From assembly GCA_003009755.1 (NCBI GenBank), contig PXUB01000003.1, positions 25,667 through 89,666 on the forward strand: a stretch of DNA of 64,000 nucleotides, given 5' to 3'. The position numbers were made by a program, and so were the translations under genes. This document shows, one piece after another, positions 1 through 8,251 of the stretch. Each line of letters opens with the position of its first letter. Position 1 is the stretch's first letter. Source of the DNA: Thermoplasmatales archaeon SW_10_69_26 (GTDB lineage Archaea; Thermoplasmatota; SW-10-69-26). The notes under the pieces are model-generated. The model had not been told where the DNA came from. It did not search any database and saw only the letters and a list, made by a program, of their open reading frames with translations.

Positions 1-555
1 TGCCGGGAGATCGGGGAAAGCGGGGTCAACGGCGGCGCCCAGACGCACGGCGCCGGCGTCCTCGTCGACCACGGGGACGCGGACGACACCTACGAGGCGG
101 GCGTGCACGTGAACTGCGACCCGCGGTGCACCGCCGGACGCGACGGCGCCAACGGCGCCGGCACCGCCGGGACCGGGCTCCTCGTGGACGAGGGTGGCGA
201 CGACGCCTACCGGGCCGGCGTCGACGTGCACATGCCCTGCGAGGGGACCTCCTGCGACGTGAATGTCGGCGGGGACGGCGCCAACGGCGGCGCCGACAGC
301 GTGGGCCGGGCCGCGCTGGTGGACCTCGGCGGCGACGACGCCTACCTCGGCGGGGTCGACGTGACGTGCGAGGCCGAGCTGTGCGAGGTCGGTCAGGAGG
401 CCGTCAACGGCGGCGCTGACCTGGGGGCGGGCCTGCTCGTCGACGCCCAGGGGACCGACCGGTATGAGGACGACCAGGGCGGCACCGGCACCGACCGGAC
501 CGTCGCGCCCAAGGGCGAGCTCGGCGCCCAGATCGACACCGACGACGCGCCCTGA
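1..555 (+). CDS. Gly/Asp-rich repeat protein, C-terminal part (5' end outside window)
   Basis: The frame is open from the first base and stops at TGA 553-555, so this is the end of a longer gene. It holds about five repeats built on GANGG followed by LLVDxGGDDAY, with cysteine pairs between repeats (for example VNCDPRC and VTCEAELC). The tail TDRTVAPKGELGAQ closely matches the tail of the large protein at 5161-7122 on the other strand, so the two are paralogues. Short Gly/Asn/Asp-rich repeats of this kind often form stacked beta structures in secreted proteins; that is inference. The function is unknown. Confidence 0.8.
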   Translation, partial: CREIGESGVNGGAQTHGAGVLVDHGDADDTYEAGVHVNCDPRCTAGRDGANGAGTAGTGLLVDEGGDDAYRAGVDVHMPCEGTSCDVNVGGDGANGGADSVGRAALVDLGGDDAYLGGVDVTCEAELCEVGQEAVNGGADLGAGLLVDAQGTDRYEDDQGGTGTDRTVAPKGELGAQIDTDDAP

Positions 556-895
556 GCCGAGACGAGCCCCTCTGGGGGCCCGTCGAGGGCGTCACCACGT
601 TCCACGCGTCGTCCCCCGGTCCGAACGAACGGGGCGAGGAGGCGTGAGACGCGAGCGTGGCGCCCGAGCCTGCTCGGTCCACTGGCCGCCCTCGTCGCCC
701 CGGTGGCCGGTTCCAGCCGGTCAGCTTCCCCCTCGAGCCGGGGCAGGCCTGCAGCACGCGGGTCTCCGGGTCGCGGGCCTCGACCGACAGGGAGAGCTCG
801 TCCCCGTTCTCCTCGTCGCTTCGTCTGCCGCCACACATGCTCGGCGCGGCGAAGCCTCACCAGCCCTCCGCGGGTTCGGCCCGCGAGGCCTCGCC
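556..895. other. Intergenic stretch, no convincing gene
   Basis: About 340 bases lie between the repeat protein and the P450. Short open frames exist on both strands, but they are arginine- and proline-rich and match nothing I recognise. One minus-strand stretch (about 730-810) reads somewhat protein-like and could be a remnant. I see no RNA gene here. Confidence 0.4.
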
Positions 896-2185
896 GTGCC
901 CTCGATCCCCACCACGATCCTGCCTGACAGCACGCTCTCCTTGATGCGCAAGCCCTACGATTTCATCCGCGAGGAGTGCCAACGCCAGGGCGCCGACCTC
1001 TTCGCGACCCGGCTCATGCTCGAGCCGACGATCTGCGTGACCGGCCCCGAGGCCGCCGAGCTCTTCTACGACGAGGACCGGTTCCGACGCTACGGCGCCG
1101 CCCCGGTCCGCGTCCAGAAGACCCTCTTCGGCGACGAGGGCATCCAGAGCCTCGACGGCCAGGCCCACCGCCACCGCAAACGGATGCTGATGGACCTGAC
1201 CACGCCGGAACGGGCCCGGGACCTGGCAGTGCGCTTCCGGCAACTGTGGCGGTCGACGGTGCCCCGCTGGGCCAGCGCCGACCGCGTCGTGCTCTACGAC
1301 GAGGTGCGCGAGCTGATCACCCGCAGCGTGTTGCCCTGGGCCGGCATCCCCGTCGACGAGGACGAGATCCCGACGCGGACCCGCCAGCTCAGCAGCCTCT
1401 TCGAGACCGCCGGCGCCGTCGGACCCAAGCATTGGAAGGGCCGCATGGACCGATGGCAGGCCGACCGCTGGGCCGGTGACCTGATCCAAAGCGTCCGCGA
1501 TGGCGAGATCGATCCACCGGAGGGCTCCCCGCTGCACGAGGTCGCCTGGCACCACGACCTGGCCGAGCGGCTGCTCGACCCGCGCGAGGCCGGCGTCGAG
1601 CTGTTGAACCTCCTGCGGCCGACCGTCGCCGTCGGCGTCTACATCACTTTCGTCGCCCACGCCCTCCACCAACACCCCACCTGGGACGACGACATCGACG
1701 ACGAGCGAGCCTCGCGCTGGTTCGCCGAGGAGGTCCGCCGACACTACCCCTTCTTCCCCGTCGTCGCCGCCCGCACGCGGCGATCGTTCACCTGGAAGGG
1801 CTACCGGTTCCCCGCCGACCGCCGCGTCCTCTTGGACGTCGACGGCACCAACCACGACCTCCGCGTGTGGGAGGACCCCCACGAGTTCCGGCCCGAACGC
1901 TTCCGCGAGGCCGACCACGGCCCCTACGGCTTCATCCCGCAAGGCGGCGGCGACCCCGAGACCGGCCACCGATGTCCCGGCGAGGACATCACGCTGGCTC
2001 TCACGGAGACGGCGCTGGACTGCCTGCAGCAGACCAGCTACGGCGTGCCCGCCCAGGACCAGGCGATCGACCGCAGCCGCTTGCCCGCGTTGCCCTCCGA
2101 GGGCTTCGTGATCGACGACGTCGAGCCCCAGCCCGAGATCGAGGCCGCGATCGAACCGCCCGAACAGCGCCGGACGGCCCCCTGA
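896..2185 (+). CDS. Cytochrome P450, CYP152-type fatty-acid peroxygenase
   Basis: Predicted 429-residue haem protein related to the bacterial fatty-acid alpha/beta hydroxylases that use hydrogen peroxide (P450-BSbeta, SPalpha, OleT). The N-terminal DSTLSLMRKPYDFI and the block KTLFG...LDGQAHRHRK are typical of CYP152. The I-helix carries LLRPTVAVGV: the Arg-Pro pair that binds the substrate carboxylate replaces the usual AGxET. ExxR is seen as EEVR, and the haem ligand is in HRCPGED. I chose GTG 896 because it gives the usual family length; the frame stays open upstream to 464 but reads as low-complexity Arg/Pro there. Hydroxylation versus decarboxylation cannot be told from the sequence. Confidence 0.88.
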   Translation: MPSIPTTILPDSTLSLMRKPYDFIREECQRQGADLFATRLMLEPTICVTGPEAAELFYDEDRFRRYGAAPVRVQKTLFGDEGIQSLDGQAHRHRKRMLMDLTTPERARDLAVRFRQLWRSTVPRWASADRVVLYDEVRELITRSVLPWAGIPVDEDEIPTRTRQLSSLFETAGAVGPKHWKGRMDRWQADRWAGDLIQSVRDGEIDPPEGSPLHEVAWHHDLAERLLDPREAGVELLNLLRPTVAVGVYITFVAHALHQHPTWDDDIDDERASRWFAEEVRRHYPFFPVVAARTRRSFTWKGYRFPADRRVLLDVDGTNHDLRVWEDPHEFRPERFREADHGPYGFIPQGGGDPETGHRCPGEDITLALTETALDCLQQTSYGVPAQDQAIDRSRLPALPSEGFVIDDVEPQPEIEAAIEPPEQRRTAP

Positions 2186-2247
2186 TCCACCGTCCGCAGG
2201 GATCTCGAAGCGTTCAAGCCGATCCACCAGCGTCCTCCCCGACCACG

Positions 2248-2667
2248 ATGGTCGACACCCACCAGGACCGGGACATGAGCACGCACTTCACGGTCGTCGC
2301 CGCCCTCAACCTCGTCCTCGCCGTGCCCGCCATCCTGCTGGGCCTGTTCGTCTTCGTCGGCGGCCTGATCGGCGGCGGCGCCGTCGGCGCCTTCTCCGAC
2401 GTGCCCGCGGTCGGCGGCCTCGTCGCAGGGGCCGGCATCGTCGTCGGCCTCGGCATCATCGCGTTGGCCATCCCCGCCATCGTCGCTGGCGTCGGCCTGC
2501 TCAATCGCACGTCGTGGGCCAAACCCTGGACGATCGGGGCCGCCGTCCTGCACCTGATCAACGTCCCGATCGGCACCGCGTTCGGCATCTACGCGCTCTG
2601 GGCCATGCTCCAGCCCGAGACCGACCGCGCCCTGGGTCGGCCTACCTCGGCACCCCAACGCCCATAG
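2248..2667 (+). CDS. Small membrane protein of unknown function
   Basis: Predicted 139 residues with three or four hydrophobic helices rich in Gly, Ala, Val and Ile (roughly residues 14-45, 55-85 and 95-125). A second possible start is ATG 2275, nine codons downstream; neither has a clear ribosome site. It follows the P450 by about 60 bases in the same direction and could be cotranscribed with it. I do not recognise the family. Confidence 0.7.
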   Translation: MVDTHQDRDMSTHFTVVAALNLVLAVPAILLGLFVFVGGLIGGGAVGAFSDVPAVGGLVAGAGIVVGLGIIALAIPAIVAGVGLLNRTSWAKPWTIGAAVLHLINVPIGTAFGIYALWAMLQPETDRALGRPTSAPQRP

Positions 2668-2690
2668 GCCACGCTGGGCCTCTCGGACCC

Positions 2691-3767
2691 ATGACCGACC
2701 CATCGATCCGCGAACCGGACGTGCTCAACGAGCCCGGCGCCCGCGAACGCGCCGGCTGGGCCGCCGAAGCCGCCGAGCGCGAGAACGCCTTCGTGATCGC
2801 CTCCGGCAGCGTCCAACGCGAGACCCCGATCGTCGCGGACGTCGAGGAGGCCCTCGAGGACTTCCACGTCGGCACACACGTCGGGATCGGTCAACACGCC
2901 CCCAAGGACAACGTCGAGAAGGCCACCGAGGCCGCGCGCCGCGCCGACGCCGACCTCCTCGTCTCCGTCGGCGGCGGCAGCGTGCTCGACGCCGCCAAGT
3001 TCGTGCAACGCGAGCTCTCCGACGGGTTCGAGACCGAGATCCCCGCCCACGTCGCGATCCCGACCACGCTGTCCGGCTCCGAGTTCACGATCCTCGCCGG
3101 CTGGACCGCCGAGGGCTCCGACGGCCAGCCCGTCAAGACCGGCATGAGCGACCCCCGCATCGTGCCCGACGTCGCCCTGCTCGACGGCGAAGCCTGCACG
3201 TACACGCCGCGCTGGCTGTGGGCCGCCACCGGGATCCGCGCCGTCGACCACGCCGTCGAAGGCATCACCAGCTCGCAAGCCACCGAGGAAAGCGACGAGC
3301 GCTGCCTCGAAGCGATCGAGCTCTTCGCCGAGCACCTGCCCGAGGCCGTCGACGACGCCGACGACGTCGAGGCCCACACCCAGTGCCTGGAGGCGGGCCG
3401 CCAAGCCTCGGCCGGCATCAACTACGCCGCCAGCGGCGCCGGCCTCTCCCACAAGCTCGGCAAGGCGATCGGCTCCACCTGGGACGTCCCCCACGGCGTC
3501 ACGAGCGCGCTCACGCTGCCCAAGGTGCTCGAGTTCGAGGCCGAGCGCCAGCCCGAACGCGTCGCGCTCATCGAGGACGCGCTGGGCGTCGACGACGCCG
3601 CGGACGCCATCCGCCAGCTCGTCGCCGACGTCGGCATCGAGCGCAAGCCGCTCAAGGAGTACGGCATCGAGGGTACAGATGTGCCCTGGATCGTCGAGTA
3701 CGCGCTCGGCAAGCGCGACGACGACGTCGAGCAGCTGACGCTGGAGCTGCTGGAAGACGTGGAATAG
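2691..3767 (+). CDS. Iron-containing alcohol dehydrogenase family protein
   Basis: Predicted 358 residues of the group III (iron-type) alcohol dehydrogenase / maleylacetate reductase superfamily. The nucleotide-binding motif VSVGGGSVLDAAK is intact, followed by IPTTLSGSE. Metal ligands are expected from the Asp at DVALLDG and from His residues in AVDHAVEG, LSHKLG and the DVPHG region. The substrate cannot be assigned. The last about 90 codons are partly copied at 4898-5062, on the far side of the Xre-RES module. The start ATG 2691 is 23 bases after the preceding stop. Confidence 0.85.
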   Translation: MTDPSIREPDVLNEPGARERAGWAAEAAERENAFVIASGSVQRETPIVADVEEALEDFHVGTHVGIGQHAPKDNVEKATEAARRADADLLVSVGGGSVLDAAKFVQRELSDGFETEIPAHVAIPTTLSGSEFTILAGWTAEGSDGQPVKTGMSDPRIVPDVALLDGEACTYTPRWLWAATGIRAVDHAVEGITSSQATEESDERCLEAIELFAEHLPEAVDDADDVEAHTQCLEAGRQASAGINYAASGAGLSHKLGKAIGSTWDVPHGVTSALTLPKVLEFEAERQPERVALIEDALGVDDAADAIRQLVADVGIERKPLKEYGIEGTDVPWIVEYALGKRDDDVEQLTLELLEDVE

Positions 3768-3886
3768 GAAGGGCGGAGGCCTGCGGGCTTGGGTCCTCCG
3801 ACGATCTCAGCCTGACCAGATCGACCCGATCGGAGAACGTCCGCTGTAGCCACCGGAAGGACTAAGCCACTTGGCGGTCTTAGATA

Positions 3887-3898
3887 TGCCATATGGCA
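3887..3898. promoter_or_regulatory. 12-base palindrome overlapping the antitoxin start
   Basis: TGCCATATGGCA is a perfect dyad and contains the ATG at 3893. Just upstream, CTAAG and CTTAG form a second spaced dyad (3871-3882). Operators over their own start are typical of autoregulated Xre-type antitoxins, so this is a plausible autoregulatory site. That role is inferred from position and symmetry only. Confidence 0.45.
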
Positions 3899-4363
3899 CT
3901 AGGCGCCGGGGCGGGGGATGCGCCCTCTGTCGAGGCGGCAGGCGACACCGAGCTCCCGACGGTCATCCGGAGCTTGAACTTGCAGGCGTCGAGCCCGCTC
4001 GCGGTCGCCGACGAGATCGAACAGGGGTTGGGCGTCGACGCGCTGGAAGCCCTGCAAGAGACCCTCCGGTTGTCCGGTGACCAGATGGCCGAGGCCATCG
4101 GTATCTCCCCCCGAACGCTCTCCCGGAGGAGGGACGCCGGCATGCTCACCCCCGAGGAGTCGGACCGGCTCGTTCAGCTCGGGATCCTGTTCGACGAAGC
4201 CGTCGCGCTCTTCGACGGCGAAGTCGAGCAAGCCCGCGATTGGTTCAAGCACCCGACGCGAGCTCTGGGGGACGCGTCCCCGCTGGCCACGGCCAGCACG
4301 TTCGTCGGCGCCCGCGAGGTGGAGAAGCTCATCGGCCGACTGGAGCACGGGGTCTTCGCTTGA
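3893..4363 (+). CDS. Xre/ParS/MbcA-type antitoxin (DUF2384)
   Basis: Predicted 156-residue antitoxin of an Xre-RES module. A helix-turn-helix-like segment (about residues 60-88: LSGDQMAEAIGISPRTLSRR) is followed by the DUF2384 C-terminal half, visible as DEAVALFDG, ARDWFKHPTRALG and VEKLIGRLEHGVFA. These proteins bind the operator and block the toxin's active site. The stop TGA 4361-4363 overlaps the TTG start of the RES gene, the usual tight coupling. The region before residue 35 is not conserved, so the start could be further downstream. Confidence 0.88.
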   Translation: MALGAGAGDAPSVEAAGDTELPTVIRSLNLQASSPLAVADEIEQGLGVDALEALQETLRLSGDQMAEAIGISPRTLSRRRDAGMLTPEESDRLVQLGILFDEAVALFDGEVEQARDWFKHPTRALGDASPLATASTFVGAREVEKLIGRLEHGVFA

Positions 4364-4818
4364 CTCGGATCTGGCGGATGTGCAGATCTCGCCACCTCGA
4401 CGACGCCTTCGACGGCGAGGGAGCCCGACGCTACGGCGGCCGGTGGAACAGCCCCGGAACCCGGATGGTCTACACCGCGGACAGCGCCGCCCTCGCCACG
4501 CTCGAGATCCTCGTCAACCTCGAGCAGACAGCCTTGCTCGCGGCCTACAACTTCGTCCCGGCCGACCTCGACGAGGAGTTCATCGAGGATCTCGGCAACG
4601 ACGAGATGCCCGACGACTGGCGTCAGGCCCCGCCCTCCGAGAGCACGCAGCGCATCGGGGACGAGTGGATCGAAAGCGAGAGCTCCGTTGGACTGAGAGT
4701 CCCCAGTTCCGTGGTGCCTGGAGAGAACATCCTCCTGAACCCCGACCACTCCCACTTCCGGGAGATCGAGGTCCAAGAACCGATGGACTGGGACGCGGAT
4801 CCCCGGCTTCTGCCCTAG
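4360..4818 (+). CDS. RES-domain toxin (NAD+-degrading family)
   Basis: Predicted 152-residue RES protein. Key features are present: ARRYGGRWNSPG, VYTADSAALATLEILV, and the C-terminal SSVGLRVPSSVV...NILLNPDH. These cover the conserved Arg, Glu and Ser of the family and suggest an intact enzyme. Characterised relatives deplete NAD+ unless held by the Xre antitoxin. I chose TTG 4360 because it overlaps the antitoxin stop in a TTGA arrangement and because the family starts right at the RIWR-like segment. Confidence 0.88.
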   Translation: MTRIWRMCRSRHLDDAFDGEGARRYGGRWNSPGTRMVYTADSAALATLEILVNLEQTALLAAYNFVPADLDEEFIEDLGNDEMPDDWRQAPPSESTQRIGDEWIESESSVGLRVPSSVVPGENILLNPDHSHFREIEVQEPMDWDADPRLLP

Positions 4819-4897
4819 TAGCTCACACGTCTCGTTCCCCTTCACAGTCCGTGGGAGGTCAGTAGGGGCGTCCGACCGAGCGGGGTGGGCAACGCGA

Positions 4898-5062
4898 ACT
4901 GGGATCCCCCGCGGCGTCACGAGCGCGCTCACCCTGCCCAAGGTGCTCGAGTTCGAGGCCGAGCGCCAGCCCGAACGCGTCGCCCTCGTCGAGCACGCGC
5001 TCGGCAAGCGCGACGACGACGTCGAGCAGCTGACGCTGGAGCTGCTGGAGAGCGTCGAGTAG
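4898..5062 (+). pseudogene. Duplicated 3' fragment of the iron alcohol dehydrogenase
   Basis: From CTGGGATCCCCC (4898) to TAG 5060-5062 the sequence repeats the end of the 2691-3767 gene with few changes. An internal stretch of about 120 bases is missing. The join falls where the intact gene has two similar segments (GAGGACGCGCTGGGC and GAGTACGCGCTCGGC), so a microhomology deletion explains it. The final reading VEQLTLELLE is kept and the stop is in the same place. It has no start or catalytic part. It lies just after the Xre-RES pair. Confidence 0.85.
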
Positions 5063-5160
5063 ACGGGTCGGCGTCCGTCTCCGTCGGGTCGAGGACGACC
5101 GTGGCCTAGCTGTCCGTCGCCTCGTTGCCCACCTCGGCCCTCAGAGGTCGGCCGGGCATC

Positions 5161-7122
5161 TTAGGGGGTGGTGTCGTCGCTGTCCACCTGGGCGCCCACG
5201 GTCCCCTTCGGGGCCACGGTGCGGTCCACGCCGGTCCCGCCGGCACCGTCCTCGTACTCGTCGCGACCGCCGCCGTCCAGCAGCGCACCGACGCCCCCGG
5301 ACCAGCCGCCTCCGTTCGTGCCCCTGTCCTCGGCGGTGTAGATGTCGTTCCCGGCTCGGTCGAGCAGGAACCCCTCACCGTCCCAGTAGCCGCCGCCGTT
5401 CGTCCCTGCACCTTCCGCGGCGTAGGTGTCGTCCCCGGACCGATCAAGGAGACGGCCTTCGCCTCCGGCAGCGCCACCGTTCGTCCCTTCGAAGCCACCC
5501 TGGTACGTGTCGTTGCCCGCTCGGTCGACCAGCAGACCGCTGGCGCCGTCGGCTCCCCCACCGTTCGTGCCCACGTCGGCGGCAGCGTACGAGTCGTTCC
5601 CGGCCTCGTCGATCAAGGTTCCCTCGCCGTCGAAGTTGGCCCCCTCGTGGGCTCCGCCGTTGGTACCCGACGTCCCGGCGGTGTAGGTGTCGTCGCCACC
5701 TTCGTCGAGCAGGAAGCCCGTGCCCGAGTCCCCTCCTCCGTTCGTGCCCCTGTCCTCGGCGGTGTAGGTGTCGCTTCCGCCTCCGTCGAGCAAGGCACCC
5801 ACGCCAGCGAACCATCCGCCGCCGTTCGTGCCGAGGTCTTCCGCGCCGTAGGCGTCGTTGCCAGCTCGGTCGAGCAGGAAGCCGACCCCGTCGGATGTGG
5901 CTCCGCCATTCGCACCCGAGAGACGGGCGGTGTAGGTGTCGTTGCCGGCTCGGTCAAGCAGGGAGCCGGTGCCGAGGTTGTCTCCGCCTCCGTTCGTGCC
6001 GTGCGAAGCGGCCGTGTAGGTGTCGTTCCCGGTTTCGTCGAGCAGGAACCCTGCGCCGAGCGATCCACCCCCGTTCGTGCCGACGCGATGCGCATGGTAG
6101 ACGTCGTCCCCGCCCTCGTCGAACAGGAAGCCCGCACCCTCGTAGCCACCGCCGTTGGCACCACAGCTGCGGGGGTCGGTTCGATCTCCGAAGGCATCCT
6201 CGCCGTGACCGAGGTCGATCAACGCCGCGGACGCATACTCTCTCGTCTGGAGGAGCTGGCAAGTCCCCTCGGCGAGGTTGCTGCCACCGGCGTTGTTGCG
6301 GTAGCGGTCGTCGCCTCCCCCGTCGACCAGCACAGCCACGTCTTCCTCGTAGAGGTTGTCGCAAGAGGTCAAGTCGATCGAGAACGCAGGTGCCACGGTG
6401 AGGGGGTCACAGGCGGTCTGGGCCCCCGACTGGGGGAAGGCATCCTGTAGCCGGGTGGCGGCCTGGAGGACGTGTGTTCGGGACGTGAGGATGGGTCCCA
6501 GGTCTACGCCCGCCTCGGCCAGCGGGGTCGCACCCCTCGCGGAAGCGCTCTGGTGGGACGGACGGTCGGGGTCGACATCGGTCCCGGATGCAGCCATCGC
6601 GGCTTGGGGGCGCACGGTTCCCGGGTCGTAGCCCTCGTAGGCTCGCTGCGTGGCGGCATCGAAGGCCAAGAAGGCGTCGACGAACCGCGTCAGGGCATCG
6701 TGTTGCTCCGCGGGGAGGGTGTCGAGAACCTGGAGGGCCCGCCGGTCCTCGGACGAGGGTGTGGTGTTGTGGCGATCCATGAGCGTGGTCAAGGCATCGC
6801 TGGGCGAGCCATGGTGGGGCACCTCCACGTCGGCGAGCTCGGCTCCGTGCTGGTTGGCCTGCCACTCCGCCGCCTGCCGGGTCAGGCTCACCCTGTCTGC
6901 CTCCAGCGTGACTGGGGCCTCGGTCCGGCTACCGATCGCGCTGGCGTCCACCGAGAGCCGCTGGGCTACCGGGTCCGGGAGGAGCGGCAGGTGCAGCCGA
7001 TCGCGGACGTTCGCGTCCGCTGACGGGGACGCTGCGGTGGCGGAGGTCGCCAACCCCAACAGGACCAAAGCCACCACGCCCACGCCGACGATCGCCCAAG
7101 ATAGGGATCGCGTAACCGTCAT
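5161..7122 (-). CDS. Large secreted Gly/Asn/Asp repeat protein
   Basis: Predicted 653 residues. A hydrophobic N-terminal segment (SWAIVGVGVVALVLLGLA) ends in ATA-A and looks like a signal peptide. Residues about 30-270 form an alpha-rich domain of unknown type. The C-terminal half has about eleven repeats of 22-29 residues, each with GTNGG then LLDxxGNDTYxA. It ends in TDRTVAPKG-like sequence shared with the protein at 1-555. I chose ATG 7122; ATG 7170 (MFFRARR) is also possible. The repeat spacing suggests stacked beta turns, perhaps metal-binding through the Asp/Asn ladder. That role is inference. Confidence 0.82.
   Translation of the reverse strand: MTVTRSLSWAIVGVGVVALVLLGLATSATAASPSADANVRDRLHLPLLPDPVAQRLSVDASAIGSRTEAPVTLEADRVSLTRQAAEWQANQHGAELADVEVPHHGSPSDALTTLMDRHNTTPSSEDRRALQVLDTLPAEQHDALTRFVDAFLAFDAATQRAYEGYDPGTVRPQAAMAASGTDVDPDRPSHQSASARGATPLAEAGVDLGPILTSRTHVLQAATRLQDAFPQSGAQTACDPLTVAPAFSIDLTSCDNLYEEDVAVLVDGGGDDRYRNNAGGSNLAEGTCQLLQTREYASAALIDLGHGEDAFGDRTDPRSCGANGGGYEGAGFLFDEGGDDVYHAHRVGTNGGGSLGAGFLLDETGNDTYTAASHGTNGGGDNLGTGSLLDRAGNDTYTARLSGANGGATSDGVGFLLDRAGNDAYGAEDLGTNGGGWFAGVGALLDGGGSDTYTAEDRGTNGGGDSGTGFLLDEGGDDTYTAGTSGTNGGAHEGANFDGEGTLIDEAGNDSYAAADVGTNGGGADGASGLLVDRAGNDTYQGGFEGTNGGAAGGEGRLLDRSGDDTYAAEGAGTNGGGYWDGEGFLLDRAGNDIYTAEDRGTNGGGWSGGVGALLDGGGRDEYEDGAGGTGVDRTVAPKGTVGAQVDSDDTTP
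5225..6180 (-). repeat. In-frame coding repeats of the GTNGG / GNDTY unit
   Basis: About eleven coding units of roughly 66-87 bases, seen on the plus strand as recurring CCGTTCGTGCC and GGCGGTGTAGGTGTCG blocks. Spacing varies and third positions differ, so the units are not recent exact copies. They are part of the protein at 5161-7122. Confidence 0.85.
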
Positions 7123-7176
7123 CCGTGCGAGCCGCCCAGCGGGGAGAACCCGCCGTGCGCGGAAAAACATGAGGTC

Positions 7177-7671
7177 TTGCCGCCCAGTTGGGGCACACCT
7201 CTGACTGCTCCGGCCGCCGCCGACCATGGCGCTGGACAGAAGTTCGTGGAGATGCAGGTTGGGCAAGCGCCGCTCCCGACGGCTGGCAACCACGTTCACC
7301 TCGACCCCGCCGACCCGGTCGGCACAGAGCGGACCGTGGCGACGTTCGAGGTCCCCGACCACGACGATCGGTTCTACCTGCACGTGACCGAGGTCCAGAC
7401 CAACGGCGCGGCGGTCGAGTTCAGCGACCGCATCACCGCCGTCAGCCCCGACGGTAACCGAAGCGAGGTCGGCGGCTACACGCCGAACGGCAACTTCGTC
7501 GCGGTCTGGGCCTGCTACGATCCCCCGGCTCCGTTCTGTTCGGATGAGCGCCATCCCGGCCTGGATCCACCCCACGTGACCGAGGCCGGAGACGGGGAGT
7601 ACGAACTCCGGTTCGTCGGCCTCACGTCCCTCAGCTACACCGTCTCCGTGTACGGGTTCGTCGACGGATAG
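7177..7671 (+). CDS. Secreted-family paralogue lacking its signal peptide
   Basis: Predicted 164 residues. From AAADHGAGQKFVEMQVG onward it aligns with the next gene (AADDGAGETFVEMEIG), and both end in YTV..YG. The signal peptide of the neighbour is absent: the frame opens at a TTG only a few bases from the start of the divergent repeat protein. It is probably an N-terminally truncated duplicate and may not be expressed. The C-terminal YELRFVGLTSLSYTV resembles the strand pattern of pre-peptidase C-terminal type domains; that comparison is tentative. Confidence 0.5.
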   Translation: MPPSWGTPLTAPAAADHGAGQKFVEMQVGQAPLPTAGNHVHLDPADPVGTERTVATFEVPDHDDRFYLHVTEVQTNGAAVEFSDRITAVSPDGNRSEVGGYTPNGNFVAVWACYDPPAPFCSDERHPGLDPPHVTEAGDGEYELRFVGLTSLSYTVSVYGFVDG

Positions 7672-7680
7672 TCCCCGAAG

Positions 7681-7690
7681 TCCTTATCCA
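7681..7690 (+). promoter_or_regulatory. TATA-like promoter element
   Basis: TCCTTATCCA is centred about 26 bases before ATG 7712, which places transcription initiation at or next to the start codon. This fits a leaderless archaeal promoter. Confidence 0.5.
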
Positions 7691-7711
7691 CGCCGAGACG
7701 GTTCGACTGAC

Positions 7712-8230
7712 ATGCGATGGAGGTCCGGGCTCGCGGTCTGGGTCGGTCTAGCGATGGCGTTGCTGGGGATGGCTCCGGTCGCCGCCGACGACGGCGCCGG
7801 AGAAACGTTCGTCGAAATGGAAATCGGTGACGCACCGGCACCTACCGTCGGGTACACGACCGAGACGGACGGCGGTTTTCCCGCCGACCGGGGACGCACC
7901 GTGGACACCTTCGAGGTGCCCGACCGCTTCGACGAGTTCCACCTCTACATGACCGAGAAGCACACCGAGGCCACGACGCGCGCCGAGGTGTGGGAGAGCT
8001 TCACTGCTGAGGCGCCCAGCGGGGCCTCGGTCCAGGTCGGCGGCCACACCGGCGGCACCGGGTTCGGGTTCAGCACCTGCCTCCCGCCGGCGGTGTCCTG
8101 CACGTACGAGAAGCACCCCGGATCGAACCCGAACTACGTCAAGCCGGCCGAGGACGGAACCTACGAACTCCGGGTGGAGGGCGTCGTGACCGGCACCTAC
8201 ACGGTCACCGGCTATGGGCTCAGCGGGTGA
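7712..8230 (+). CDS. Secreted protein of unknown function
   Basis: Predicted 172 residues with a clear signal peptide (SGLAVWVGLAMALLGMAPVAA, cut near AA-DD). The mature part has two cysteines (FSTCLPPAVSCTY) and a C-terminal strand-rich stretch GTYELRVEGVVTGTY. It is the intact partner of the truncated copy at 7177-7671; the pair arose by tandem duplication. Confidence 0.75.
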   Translation: MRWRSGLAVWVGLAMALLGMAPVAADDGAGETFVEMEIGDAPAPTVGYTTETDGGFPADRGRTVDTFEVPDRFDEFHLYMTEKHTEATTRAEVWESFTAEAPSGASVQVGGHTGGTGFGFSTCLPPAVSCTYEKHPGSNPNYVKPAEDGTYELRVEGVVTGTYTVTGYGLSG

Positions 8231-8251
8231 GAGCCTCGGCTTCCGGGCCGC

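Noticed and set aside
857-2227. A 456-codon minus-strand gene over the P450
   Set aside because: The plus strand has all P450 motifs; the minus reading is a Gly/Val/Leu-rich shadow.
5225-6180. CRISPR-like array
   Set aside because: The periodic sequence is in frame, varies in length and spacing, and encodes GTNGG/GNDTY protein repeats. There are no constant repeats with unique spacers.
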